Below, in pieces: positions 36,760 to 48,596 of a stretch of 64,000 nucleotides of DNA. The stretch covers positions 10,106,001-10,170,000 of the forward strand of contig JAZGTN010000009.1 of the NCBI GenBank assembly GCA_037783415.1. The letters run 5' to 3'. Numbering within the stretch: the stretch's first letter is position 1; each line of letters starts with the position of its first letter. A program made the position numbers and the translations under genes. A model generated the notes under the pieces. The model worked only from the letters and a program-made list of their open reading frames with translations, did not search any database and was not told the DNA's origin. The DNA comes from Leptasterias polaris (lineage: Eukaryota; Echinodermata; Asteroidea; Forcipulatida; Asteriidae).

Positions 36760-39700
36760 CGTAGTCGGCAGGGATCGAACCTGCGCGGGGAGACCCCAAC
36801 AGATTTCTAGTCTGTCGCCTTAACCACTCGGCCACGAGTACCAATACGTGCTATTCTTACCTAGCTACAATATTCCTTTAAATTTCAAAGCATTGCAAAC
36901 AATATATCGGGGGAAAAAGCCCCAAAACCAAGCAAAACGTAGTCGGCAGGGTTCGAATCTGCGCTGGGAGACCCCAACAGATTTCTAGTCTGTCGCCTTA
37001 ACCACTCGGCCAGGACTACCAATACCTGCTATTCTTACCTAACAATATTCCTTTAAACTTCAAAGCATTGCAAACAATATATTGGGGGTGGAAAAAGCCT
37101 AAAACCAAGCAAAACGTAGTCGGCAGGGTTCGAACCTGCGCGGGGAAACCCCAACAGATTTCAAGTCTGTCGCCTTAACCACTCGGCCACGACTACCGGT
37201 ACGTGCTACTCTTACCTAGCTACAATATTCCTTTAAATTTCAAAGCATTGCAAACAATATATTGGTGGGAAAAGGTCCAAAACCAAACAAAACGTAGTCG
37301 GCAGGGCTCGAACCTGCGCGGGGACACCCCAACAGATTTCTAGTCTGTCGCCTTAACCACTCGGCCACGACTACCAATACGTGCTATTCTTACCTAGCTA
37401 CAATATTCCTTTAAATTTCAAAGCATTGCAAACAATATATCAGGGGAAAAATCCCAAAACCAAACAAGACGTAGTCGGCAGGGTTCGAACCTGCGCGGGG
37501 AAACCCAACAGATTTCAAGTCTGTCGCCTTAACAACTCGGCCACGACTACCGGTACGTGCTACTCTTACCTTGCTACAATATTCCTTTAAATTTCAAAGC
37601 ATTGCAAATAATATATCAGGGGAAAAATCCCAAAACCAAACAAAACGTAGTCGCCAGGGTTCGAACCTGCGCGGGGAAACCCCAACAGATTTCAAGTCTG
37701 TCGCCTTAACCACTCGGCCACGACTACCAACACGTGCTATTCTTACCTAGCTACAATATTCCTTTAAATTTCAAAGCATTGCAAAGAATATATTGGGGGG
37801 AAAAGGTCCAAAACCAAACAAAACGTAGTCGGCAGGGCTCGAACCTGCGCGGGGAGACCCCAACAGATTTCAAGTCTGTCGCCTTAACAACTCGGCCACG
37901 ACTACCGGTACGTGCTACTCTTACCTTGCTACAATATTCCTTTAAATTTCAAAGCATTGCAAATAATATATCAGGGGAAAAATCCCAAAACCAAACAAGA
38001 CGTAGTCGGCAGGGTTCGAACCTGCGCGGGGAAACCCCAACAGATTTCAAGTCTGTCGCCTTAACCACTCGGCCACGACTACCAACACGTGCTATTCTTA
38101 CCTAGCTACAATATTCCTTTAAATTTCAAAGCATTGCAAAGAATATATTGGGGGGAAAAGCACAAAACCAAGCAAAACGTAGTCGGCAGGGATCGAACCT
38201 GGGCGGGGAGACCCCAACAGATTTCTAGTCTGTCGCCTTAACCACTCGGCCACGACTACCAATAAGTGCTATTCTTACCTAGCTACAATATTCCTTAAAT
38301 TTCAAAGCATTGCAAACAATATATTGGGGTGGAAAAATCCCAAAACCAAACAAGACGTAGTCGGCAGGGTTCGAACCTGCGCGGGGAAACCCCAACAGAT
38401 TTCAAGTCTGTCGCCTTAACCACTCGGCCACGACTACCAATAAGTGCTATTCTAACCTAGCTACAATATTCCTTTAAATTTCAAAGCATTGCAAAAAATA
38501 TATCGGGGGAAAAAGCCCAAAAACCAAGCAAAACGTAGTCGGCAGGGTTCGAATCTGCGCGGGGAGACCCCAACAGATTTCTAGTCTGTCGCCTTAACCA
38601 CTCGGCCACGACTACCAATACGTGCTATTCTTACCTAGCTACAATATTCCTTTAAATTTCAAAAGCATTGCAAACAATATATCAGGGGAAAAATCCCAAA
38701 ACCAAACAAGTCGTAGTCGGCAGGGTTCGAACCTGCGCGGGGAAACCCCAACAGATTTCAAGTCTGTCGCCTTAACCACACGGCCACGACTACCGGTACG
38801 TGCTACTCTTACCTAGCTACAATATTCCTTTAAATTTCAAAGCATTGCAAACAATATATTGGGTGGAAAAGGTCCAAAACCAAACAAAACGTAGTCGGCA
38901 GGGTTCGAACCTGCGCGGGGAGACCCCAACAGATTTCTAGTCTGTCGCCTTAACCACTCGGCCACGACTACCAATACGTGCTATTCTTACCTAGCTACAA
39001 TATTCCTTTAAATTTCAAAGCATTGCAAACAATATATCGGGGGGGAAACCCAAAAACCAAGCCAAATGTAGTCAGCAGGGTCCGAATCTGCGCTGGGAGA
39101 CCCCAACAGATTTCTAATCTGTCGCCTTAACCACTCGGCCACGACTACCAATACGTGCTATTCTTACCTAGCTACAATATTCCTTTAAATTTCAAAGCAT
39201 TGCAAACAATACATTGGGGGAAAAAGCCCAAAACGTAGTCGGCAGGGATCGAACCTGCGCGGGGAGACCCCAACAGATTTCTAGTCTGTCGCCTTAACCA
39301 CTCGGCCACGAGTACCAATACGTACTATTCTTACCTAGCTACAATATTCCTTTAAATTTCAAAGCATTGCAAACAATATATCGGGGGGAAAAGCCCCAAA
39401 ACCAAGCAAAACGTAGTCGGCAGTGTTCGAATCTGCGCTGGGAGACCCCAACAGATTTCTAGTCTGTCGCCTTAACCACTCGGCCAGGACTACCAATACC
39501 TGCTATTCTTACCTAACAATATTCCTTTAAACTTCAAAGCATTGCAAACAATATATTGGGGTGGAAAAAGCCTAAAACCAAGCAAAACGAAGTCGGCAGG
39601 GTTCGAACCTGCGCGGGGAAACCCCAACAGATTTCAAGTCTGTCGCCTTAACCACTCGGCCACGACTACCGGTACGTGCTACTCTTACCTAGCTACAATA

Positions 39701-41266
39701 TTCCTTTAAATTTCAAAGCATTGCAAACAAAATATTGGTGGGAAAAGGTCCAAAACCAAACAAAACGTAGTCGGCAGGGCTCGAACCTGCGCGGGGAGAC
39801 CCCAACAGATTTCTAGTCTGTCGCCTTAACCACTCGGCCACGACTACCAATACGTGCTATTCTTACCTAGCTACAATATTCCTTTAAATTTCAAAGCATT
39901 GCAAACAATATATCAGGGGAAAAATCCCAAAACCAAACAAGACGTAGTCGGCAGGGTTCGAACCTGCGCGGGGAAACCCAACAGATTTCAAGTCTGTCGC
40001 CTTAACAACTCGGCCACGACTACCGGTACGTGCTACTCTTACGTTGCTACAATATTCCTTTAAATTTCAAAGCATTGCAAATAATATATCAGGGGAAAAA
40101 TCCCAAAACCAAACAAAACGTAGTCGCCAGGGTTCGAACCTGCGCGGGGAAACCCCAACAGATTTCAAGTCTGTCGCCTTAACCACTCGGCCACGACTAC
40201 CAACACGTGCTATTCTTACCTAGCTACAATATTCCTTTAAATTTCAAAGCATTGCAAAGAATATATTGGGGGGAAAAGCACAAAACCAAGCAAAACGTAG
40301 TCGGCAGGGATCGAACCTGGGCGGGGAGACCCCAACAGATTTCTAGTCTGTCGCCTTAACCACTCGGCCACGACTACCAATAAGTGCTATTCTTACCTAG
40401 CTACAATATTCCTTAAATTTCAAAGCATTGCAAACAATATATTGGGGTGGAAAAATCCCAAAACCAAACAAGACGTAGTCGGCAGGGTTCGAACCTGCGC
40501 GGGGAAACCCCAACAGATTTCAAGTCTGTCGCCTTAACCACTCGGCCACGACTACCAATAAGTGCTATTCTTACCTAGCTACAATATTCCTTTAAATTTC
40601 AAAGCATTGCAAACAATATATCGGGGGAAAAAGCCCAAAAACCAAGCAAAACGTAGTCGGCAGGGTTCGAATCTGCGCGGGGAGACCCCAACAGATTTCT
40701 AGTCTGTCGCCTTAACCACTCGGCCACGACTACCAATACGTGCTATTCTTACCTAGCTACAATATTCCTTTAAATTTCAAAAGCATTGCAAACAATATAT
40801 CAGGGGAAAAATCCCAAAACCAAACAAGACGTAGTCGGCAGGGTTCGAACCTGTGCGGGGAAACCCCAACAGATTTCAAGTCTGTCGCCTTAACCACACG
40901 GCCACGACTACCGGTACGTGCTACTCTTACCTAGCTACAATATTCCTTTATATTTCAAAGCATTGCAAACAATATATTGGGTGGAAAAGGTCCAAAACCA
41001 AACAAAACGTAGTCGGCAGGGTTCGAACCTGCGCGGGGAGACCCCAACAGATTTCTAGTCTGTCGCCTTAACCACTCGGCCACGACTACCAATACGTGCT
41101 ATTCTTACCTAGCTACAATATTCCTTTAAATTTCAAAGCATTGCAAACAATATATCGGGGGGAAAACCCAAAAACCAAGCAAAACGTAGTCGGCAGGGTC
41201 CGAATCTGCGCTGGGAGACCCCAACATATTTCTAGTCTGTCGCCTTAACCACTCGGACACGACTAC
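36760..41266. repeat. Higher-order repeat of about 2473 bases, two copies
   Basis: tRNAs 36760-37646 match 39234-40119 with offset 2473-2474, and 38178-39067 match 40296-41185 with offset 2118. The 355-base difference is an extra pair of units (37824, 38001) in the first copy. Confidence 0.82.
37470..41266 (-). tRNA. tRNA-Ser cluster, 22 genes
   Basis: Each member runs 82 bases from its start unless noted. AGA: 38178, 38534, 38890, 39067, 39234, 39412, 39766, 40296, 40652, 41008, 41185. TGA: 37470 (81 nt), 37646, 37824, 38001, 38356, 38712, 39588, 39943 (81 nt), 40119, 40474, 40830. Copies 37470 and 39943 share a one-base deletion in the variable arm, which marks them as duplicates (offset 2473). 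Copies 37824 and 38001 are an extra pair absent from the second repeat. Confidence 0.91.
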
Positions 41267-41360
41267 CAATACCTGCAATTCTTACCTAACAATATTCCTT
41301 TAAACTTCAAAGCATTGCAAACAATATATTGGGGTGGAAAAATCCCAAAATCAAACAAGA

Positions 41361-44300
41361 CGTAGTCGGCAGGGTTCGAACCTGCGCGGGGAAACCCCAA
41401 CAGATTTCAAGTCTGTCGCCTTAACCACTCGGCCACGACTACCAATAAGTGCTATTCTTACCTAGCTACAATATTCCTTTAAATTTCAAAGCATTGCAAA
41501 CAATATATCGGGGGAAAAAGCCCAAAAACCAAGCAAAACGTAGTCGGCAGGGTTCGAATCTGCGGGGGGAGACCCCAACAGATTTCTAGTCTGTCGCATT
41601 AACCACTCGGCCACGACTACCAATAAGTGCTATACTTACCTAGCTACAATATTCCTTTAAATTCCAAAAGCTTTGCAAACAATATATCAGGGGAAAAATC
41701 CCAAAACCAAACAAGACGTAGTCGGCAGGGTTCGATCCTGCGCGGGGAAACCCCAACAGATTTCTAGTCTGTCGCCTTAACCGCTCGGCCACGACTACCA
41801 ACACGTGCTATTCTTACCTAGCTACAATATTCCTTTAAATTTCAAAGCATTGCAAACAATATATCGGGGGAAAAAGCCCCAAAACCAAGCAAAACGTAGT
41901 CGACAGGGTTCGAATCTGCGCTGTGAGACCACAACAGATTTCTAGTCTGTCTCCTTAACCACTCGGCCACGACTACCAATACCTGCTATTCTTACCTAAC
42001 AATATTCCTTTAAACTTCAAAGCATTGCAAACAATATATTGGGGTGGAAAAATCCCAAAACCAAACAAAACGTAGTCGGCAGGGTTCGAACCTGCGCGGG
42101 GAAACCCCAACAGATTTCAAGTCTGTCGCCTTAACCACTCGGCCACGACTACCGATACGTGCTACTCTTACCTAGCTACAATATTCTTTTAAATTTCAAA
42201 GCGTTGCAAACAATATATTGGGGGGAAAAGGTCCAAAACCAAACAAAACGTAGTCGGCAGGGTTCGAACCTGCGCGGGGAGACCCCAACAGATTTCTAGT
42301 CTGTCGCCTTAACCGCTCGGCCACGACTACCAACACGTGCTATTCTTACCTAGCTACAATATTCCTTTAAATTTCAAAGCATTGCAAACAATACATTCGG
42401 GGAAAAAGCCCAAAACCAAGCAAAACGTAGTCGGCAGGGATCGAACCTGCGCGGGGAGACCCCAACAGATTTCTAGTCTGTCGCCTTAATCACTCGGCCA
42501 TGACTACCAATAAGTGCTATTCTTACCTAGCTACAATATTCCTTTAAATTTCAAAGCATTGCAAACAATATTGGGGTGGAAAAATCCCAAAACCAAACAA
42601 GACGTAGTCGGCAGGGTTCGAACCTGCGCGGGGAAACCCCAACAGATTTCAAGTCTGTCGCCTCAACCACTCGGCCACGACTACCAATAAGTGCTATTCT
42701 TACCTAGCTACAATATTCCTTTAAATTTCAAAGCATTGCAAACAATATATCGGGGGAAAAAGCCCAAAAACCAAGCAAAACGTAGTCGGCAGGGTTCGAA
42801 TCTGCGCGGGGAGACCCCAACAGATTTCTAGTCTGTCGCCTTAAACACTCGGCCACGACTACCAATAAGTGCTATTCTTACCTAGCTACAATATATTCCT
42901 TTAAATTTCAAAGCATTGCAAACAATATATCAGGGGAAAAATCCCAAAACCAAACAAGACGTAGTCGGCAGGGTTCGAACCTGCGCGGGGAAACCCCAAC
43001 AGATTTCAAGTCTGTCGCCTTAACCACTCGGCCACGACTACCAATAAGTGCTATTCTTACCTAGCTACAATATTCCTTTAAATTTCAAAGCATTGCAAAC
43101 AATATATCGGGGGAAAAAGCCCAAAAACCAAGCAAAACGTAGTCGGCAGGGTTCGAATCTGCGCGGGGAGACCCCAACAGATTTCTAGTCTGTCGCCTTA
43201 ACCACTCGGCCACGACTACCGATACGTGCTATTCTTACCTAGCTACAATATTCTTTTAAATTTCAAAGCATTGCAAACAATATATTGGGGGGAAAAGGTC
43301 CAAAACCAAACAAAACGTAGTCGGCAGGGTTCGAACCTGCGCGGGGAGACCCCAACAGATTTCTAGTCTGTCGCCTTAACCACTCGGCCACGACTACCAA
43401 TAGGTGCTATTCTTACCTAGCTACAATATTCCTTTAAATTTCAAAGCATTGCAAACAATATATTGGGGTGGAAAAATCCCAAAACCAAACAAGACGTAGT
43501 CGGCAGGGTTCGAACCTGCGCGGGGAAACCCCAACAGATTTCAAGTCTGTCGCCTTAACCACTCGGCCACGACTACCAATAAGTGCTATTCTTACCTAGC
43601 TACAATATTCCTTTAAATTTCAAAGCATTGCAAACAATATATCGGGGGAAAAAGCCCAAAAACCAAGCAAAACGTAGTCGGCAGGGTTCGAATCTGCGGG
43701 GGGAGACCCCAACAGATTTCTAGTCTGTCGCATTAACCACTCGGCCACGACTACCAATAAGTGCTATTCTTACCTAGCTACAATATTCCTTTAAATTCCA
43801 AAAGCTTTGCAAACAATATATCAGGGGAAAAAACCCAAAACCAAACAAGACGTAGTCGGCAGGGTTCGAACCTGCGCGGGGAAACCCCAACAGATTTCTA
43901 GTCTGTCGCCTTAACCGCTCGGCCACGACTACCAACACGTGCTATTCTTACCTAGCTACAATATTCCTTTAAATTTCAAAGCATTGCAAACAATATATCG
44001 GGGGAAAAAGCCCCAAAACCAAGCAAAACGTAGTCGACAGGGTTCGAATCTGCGCTGTGAGACCACAACAGATTTCTAGTCTGTCTCCTTAACCACTCGG
44101 CCACGACTACCAATACCTGCTATTCTTACCTAACAATATTCCTTTAAACTTCAAAGCATTGCAAACAATATATTGGGGTGGAAAAATCCCAAAACCAAAC
44201 AAAACGTAGTCGGCAGGGTTCGAACCTGCGCGGGGAAACCCCAACAGATTTCAAGTCTGTCGCCTTAACCACTCGGCCACGACTACCGATACGTGCTACT

Positions 44301-45531
44301 CTTACCTAGCTACAATATTCTTTTAAATTTCAAAGCGTTGCAAACAATATATTGGGGGGAAAAGGTCCAAAACCAAACAAAACGTAGTCGGCAGGGTTCG
44401 AACCTGCGCGGGGAGACCCCAACAGATTTCTAGTCTGTCGCCTTAACCGCTCGGCCACGACTACCAACACGTGCTATTCTTACCTAGCTACAATATTCCT
44501 TTAAATTTCAAAGCATTGCAAACAATACATTCGGGGAAAAAGCCCAAAACCAAGCAAAACGTAGTCGGCAGGGATCGAACCTGCGCGGGGAGACCCCAAC
44601 AGATTTCTAGTCTGTCGCCTTAATCACTCGGCCATGACTACCAATAAGTGCTATTCTTACCTAGCTACAATATTCCTTTAAATTTCAAAGCATTGCAAAC
44701 AATATTGGGGTGGAAAAATCCCAAAACCAAACAAGACGTAGTCGGCAGGGTTCGAACCTGCGCGGGGAAACCCCAACAGATTTCAAGTCTGTCGCCTCAA
44801 CCACTCGGCCACGACTACCAATAAGTGCTATTCTTACCTAGCTACAATATTCCTTTAAATTTCAAAGCATTGCAAACAATATATCGGGGGAAAAAGCCCA
44901 AAAACCAAGCAAAACGTAGTCGGCAGGGTTCGAATCTGCGCGGGGAGACCCCAACAGATTTCTAGTCTGTCGCCTTAAACACTCGGCCACGACTACCAAT
45001 AAGTGCTATTCTTACCTAGCTACAATATATTCCTTTAAATTTCAAAGCATTGCAAACAATATATCAGGGGAAAAATCCCAAAACCAAACAAGACGTAGTC
45101 GGCAGGGTTCGAACCTGCGCGGGGAAACCCCAACAGATTTCAAGTCTGTCGCCTTAACCACTCGGCCACGACTACCAATAAGTGCTATTCTTACCTAGCT
45201 ACAATATTCCTTTAAATTTCAAAGCATTGCAAACAATATATCGGGGGAAAAAGCCCAAAAACCAAGCAAAACGTAGTCGGCAGGGTTCGAATCTGCGCGG
45301 GGAGACCCCAACAGATTTCTAGTCTGTCGCCTTAAACACTCGGCCACGACTACCAATAAGTGCTATTCTTACCTAGCTACAATATCCCTTTAAATTTCAA
45401 AGCATTGCAAACAATATATTGGGGGGAAAAGGTCCAAAACCAAACAAAACGTAGTCGGCAGGGTTCGAACCTGCGCGGGGAGACCCCAACAGATTTCTAG
45501 TCTGTCGCCTTAAACACTCGGCCACGACTAC
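41361..45531. repeat. 2134-base higher-order repeat, two copies
   Basis: Start positions from 41361 to 43316 recur exactly at +2134 (43495 to 45450). Both copies share private changes such as ccaaaagctttgc in the spacer, ctgtgagaccacaac in the variable arm and ctcctt in the D-arm region. Confidence 0.88.
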
Positions 45532-45626
45532 CAATAAGTGCTATTCTTACCTAGCTACAATATTCCTTTAAATTTCAAAGCATTGCAAACAATATGTCAG
45601 GGGAAAAATCCCAAAACCAAACAAGA

Positions 45627-47490
45627 CGTAGTCGGCAGGTTTCGAACCTGCGCGGGGAAACCCCAACAGATTTCAAGTCTGTCGCCTTAACCACTCGGCC
45701 ACGACTACCGATACGTGCTATTCTTACCTAGCTACAATATTCTTTTAAATTTCAAAGCATTGCAAACAATATATTGGGGGGAAAAGGTCCAAAACCAAAC
45801 AAAACGTAGTCGGCAGGGTTCGAACCTGCGCGGGGAGACCCCAACAGATTTCTAGTCTGTCGCCTTAACCACTCGGCCACGACTACCAATAGGTGCTATT
45901 CTTACCTAGCTACAATATTCCTTTAAATTTCAAAGCATTGCAAACAATATATTGGGGTGGAAAAATCCCAAAACCAAACAAGACGTAGTCGGCAGGGTTC
46001 GAACCTGCGCGGGGAAACCCCAACAGATTTCAAGTCTGTCGCCTTAACCACTCGGCCACGACTACCAATAAGTGCTATTCTTACCTAGCTACAATATTCC
46101 TTTAAATTTCAAAGCATTGCAAACAATATATCGGGGGAAGAAGCCCAAAAACCAAGCAAAACGTAGTCGGCAGGGTTCGAATCTGCGCGGGGAGACCCCA
46201 ACAGATTTCTAGTCTGTCGCCTTAAACACTCGGCCACGACTACCAATAAGTGCTATTCTTACCTAGCTACAATATCCCTTTAAATTTCAAAGCATTGCAA
46301 ACAATATATTGGGGGGAAAAGGTCCAAAACCAAACAAAACGTAGTCGGCAGGGTTCGAACCTGCGCGGGGAGACCCCAACAGATTTCTAGTCTGTCGCCT
46401 TAAACACTCGGCCACGACTACCAATAAGTGCTATTCTTACCTAGCTACAATATTCCTTTAAATTTCAAAGCATTGCAAACAATATATCGGGGGAAAAAGC
46501 CCAAAAACCAAGCAAAACGTAGTCGGCAGGGTTCGAATCTGCGCGGGGAGACCCCAACAGATTTCTAGTCTGTCGCCTTAAACACTCGGCCACGACTACC
46601 AATAAGTGCTATTCTTACCTAGCTACAATATATTCCTTTAAATTTCAAAGCATTGCAAACAATATATCAGGGGAAAAATCCCAAAACCAAACAAAACGTA
46701 GTCGGCAGGGTTCGAACCTGCGCGGGGAGACCCCAACAGATTTCTAGTCTGTCGCCTTAAACACTCGGCCACGACTACCAATAAGTGCTATTCTTACCTA
46801 GCTACAATATTCCTTTAAATTTCAAAGCATTGCAAACAATATATCAGGGGAAAAATCCCAAAACCAAACAAGACGTAGTCGGCAGGGTTCGAACCTGCGC
46901 GGGGAAACCCCAACAGATTTCAAGTCTGTCGCCTTAACCACTCGGCCACGACTACCGATACGTGCTATTCTTACCTAGCTACAATATTCTTTTAAATTTC
47001 AAAGCATTGCAAACAATATATTGGGGGGAAAAGGTCCAAAACCAAACAAAACGTAGTCGGCAGGGTTCGAACCTGCGCGGGGAGACCCCAACAGATTTCT
47101 AGTCTGTCGCCTTAACCACTCGGCCACTACTACCAATAGGTGCTATTCTTACCTAGCTACAATATTCCTTTAAATTTCAAAGCATTGCAAACAATATATT
47201 GGGGTGGAAAAATCCCAAAACCAAACAAGACGTAGTCGGCAGGGTTCGAACCTGCGCGGGGAAACCCCAACAGATTTCAAGTCTGTCGCCTTAACCACTC
47301 GGCCACGACTACCAATAAGTGCTATTCTTACCTAGCTACAATATTCCTTTAAATTTCAAAGCATTGCAAACAATATATCGGGGGAAAAAGCCCAAAAACC
47401 AAGCAAAACGTAGTCGGCAGGGTTCGTATCTGCGCGGGGAGACCCCAACAGATTTCTAGTCTGTCGCCTTAAACACTCGGCCACGACTAC
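45627..47490. repeat. 1247-base higher-order repeat
   Basis: Genes 45627, 45805, 45984 and 46162 recur at 46874, 47052, 47231 and 47409 (offset 1247). The same four-gene order appears once more right of the retrotransposon at 52578-53194. Confidence 0.8.
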
Positions 47491-47494
47491 CAAT

Positions 47495-47685
47495 AAATGT
47501 GTTTCTTTTCGGTCTTTTGTTAGAAGAGAAACACTTTCCTTTCGGTTCGTAAGCAATTAGAATGGGGGTATGGCCTGCCTGGGCAATCAAGCGTTGCTTA
47601 GGCGGGCTATATAAGTATTGTGTTCTTGTGGTATGTCATTCGGCTTTCTGACACACTTATATGGCGTACACGCCAAGTTTACTTT
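47495..47685 (+). repeat. Split direct repeat A1
   Basis: 191 bases, repeated at 51584-51774 with one visible difference (gcgttgc versus gcattgc at about 47592). It contains a terminal hairpin (GTGTTTCTTTTC at 47499-47510 with GAAGAGAAACAC at 47523-47534), a TATA box, and a small hairpin TGGCG-TACA-CGCCA at 47662-47675. Confidence 0.92.
47608..47615 (+). promoter_or_regulatory. TATA box in A1
   Basis: TATATAAG preceded by an imperfect GC-rich inverted repeat (GCCTGCCTGGGCAA ... TTGCTTAGGCGGGC). It would start transcription inside A1, upstream of the gag ATG at 47744. Confidence 0.6.
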
Positions 47686-47743
47686 CTCCCCTGCCTACAT
47701 GCCCCAATGCGTCTGCACGTCTACCTCGCCACACGCATACGCC

Positions 47744-48379
47744 ATGGCTGAAAATGGTGCGCCTCCAGTAGACATAGCCGGGCTTATGACTTACCTCGAC
47801 AGAAAATTCGACAGCCTCAAAGAGCAGAATGCAAGGGAAGCAACAAAGGCCACGCTTCAGCTCCCGGACATAAAGAGCAAAGGGAATTTGGCCCAGTACA
47901 AATTCTGCGCTAACGTTGCGGAGGGTGTTGCAGAAGTGAAGTCGGCCATTTTGGATCGACACCGCGATGACGCACTAGAGAAGCTTGACAAACTGCAGGC
48001 CGTCGTCGACAATCGCATCAAGCTGATAAAGCTGGCGGATAAATCACCGTCTGGATGGGAGACCGTCAACCAGTACATCGCTGACGACTTGGCTTCAGAT
48101 TCGGAAGATGATAAGAAGATGCGCAAAGCAGAGAAGGACGCCGCACGTACCTTAAAAGAGCGCAAGCAGAAGCGGCTCAAGACTACCAATGCTGTGGGGT
48201 CCAGACCAAGTCCTGCACCTTGGAGGCCCTTTCGTAACACCGCCCCTGCACGAGGCGCCATTGCAGGGGTATCCAGACGCGCCCAAGAAAGAGGATATTG
48301 CTTCCGCTGTGGGCAACAAGGACATTGGGCAAAAGCCTGCACCATTGGTCCCGGAAGTTCTACCCAACCCTCAGCTTAA
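47744..48379 (+). CDS. gag: Gag-like protein with CCHC zinc knuckle
   Basis: The frame is open from 47618, but I prefer the ATG at 47744: it has a strong Kozak context (gccATGg) and lies beyond A1, giving 211 residues. The N-terminal half is charged and probably helical; the C-terminal part is basic (KERKQKRLK). Near the end CFRCGQQGHWAKAC is a classic CX2CX4HX4C zinc knuckle for nucleic-acid binding. Its 3' end overlaps the start of pol in another frame (48189-48379), as is common for gag-pol. It would package element RNA. Confidence 0.8.
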   Translation: MAENGAPPVDIAGLMTYLDRKFDSLKEQNAREATKATLQLPDIKSKGNLAQYKFCANVAEGVAEVKSAILDRHRDDALEKLDKLQAVVDNRIKLIKLADKSPSGWETVNQYIADDLASDSEDDKKMRKAEKDAARTLKERKQKRLKTTNAVGSRPSPAPWRPFRNTAPARGAIAGVSRRAQERGYCFRCGQQGHWAKACTIGPGSSTQPSA

Positions 48380-48596
48380 CCGAGTACAAAACACTGTAGA
48401 TGATAAGATAAGTGAATTTGCTGTTCTCAATGATGTGTTCACAGATCTAGGGTTCGGAGAAAGTATTGATTTCAACGTTAATGTTCCGACGAAATTGTTA
48501 CCTTTGCGTGGTAGTCTCCTTAAAAGTCTCTCCTTTTGGAGGGAAATCGAGGCCTCCCAATTTATTCTGCAGACCATTGAGCTAGGTTATAAATAG
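48189..48596 (+). pseudogene. pol: Pol, N-terminal segment ending at an in-frame stop
   Basis: This segment is in frame 0, the same frame as the RT that follows, and overlaps the end of gag. It ends with FWREIEASQFILQTIELGY, matching the segment just before RT in DIRS-type pol proteins, then hits TAG at 48594-48596. The RT reading resumes immediately in the same frame. The stop is most simply a nonsense mutation; stop suppression is possible but less likely. The true start of pol is unclear: the ATG at 48189 is the first in the open frame. Confidence 0.7.

Larger units (their letters stand above)
31579..37374 (-). tRNA. tRNA-Ser cluster, 34 genes
   Basis: Each member runs 82 bases from its start. 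AGA: 31579, 32815, 32972, 33326, 33681, 33838, 34005, 34183, 34872, 35226, 35403, 35580, 35737, 35904, 36082, 36436, 36593, 36760, 36938, 37293. TGA: 31755, 31933, 32111, 32288, 32466, 33148, 33503, 34359, 34537, 35048, 36258, 37115. AAA: 32658, 34715. Copies 31579, 34183 and 36082 have C instead of a purine at position 37. Copies 34005 and 35904 have the broken T loop. Six genes from 33148 to 34086 match those at 28164-29102 with an offset of 4984. Confidence 0.91.
41361..47490 (-). tRNA. tRNA-Ser cluster up to the DIRS-class element, 35 genes
   Basis: Each member runs 82 bases from its start. AGA: 41539, 41717, 41895, 42249, 42426, 42781, 43138, 43316, 43673, 43851, 44029, 44383, 44560, 44915, 45272, 45450, 45805, 46162, 46340, 46518, 46697, 47052, 47409. 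TGA: 41361, 42071, 42603, 42960, 43495, 44205, 44737, 45094, 45627, 45984, 46874, 47231. Genes from 41361 repeat with period 2134. Genes 45627-46162 recur at 46874-47409 with offset 1247. The last gene has its 5' end at 47490, beside the retrotransposon. Confidence 0.92.

Noticed and set aside
47657..48367. Minus-strand frames opposite gag (101, 162 and 71 codons)
   Set aside because: Shadow frames; the plus strand has a zinc knuckle and Kozak start.
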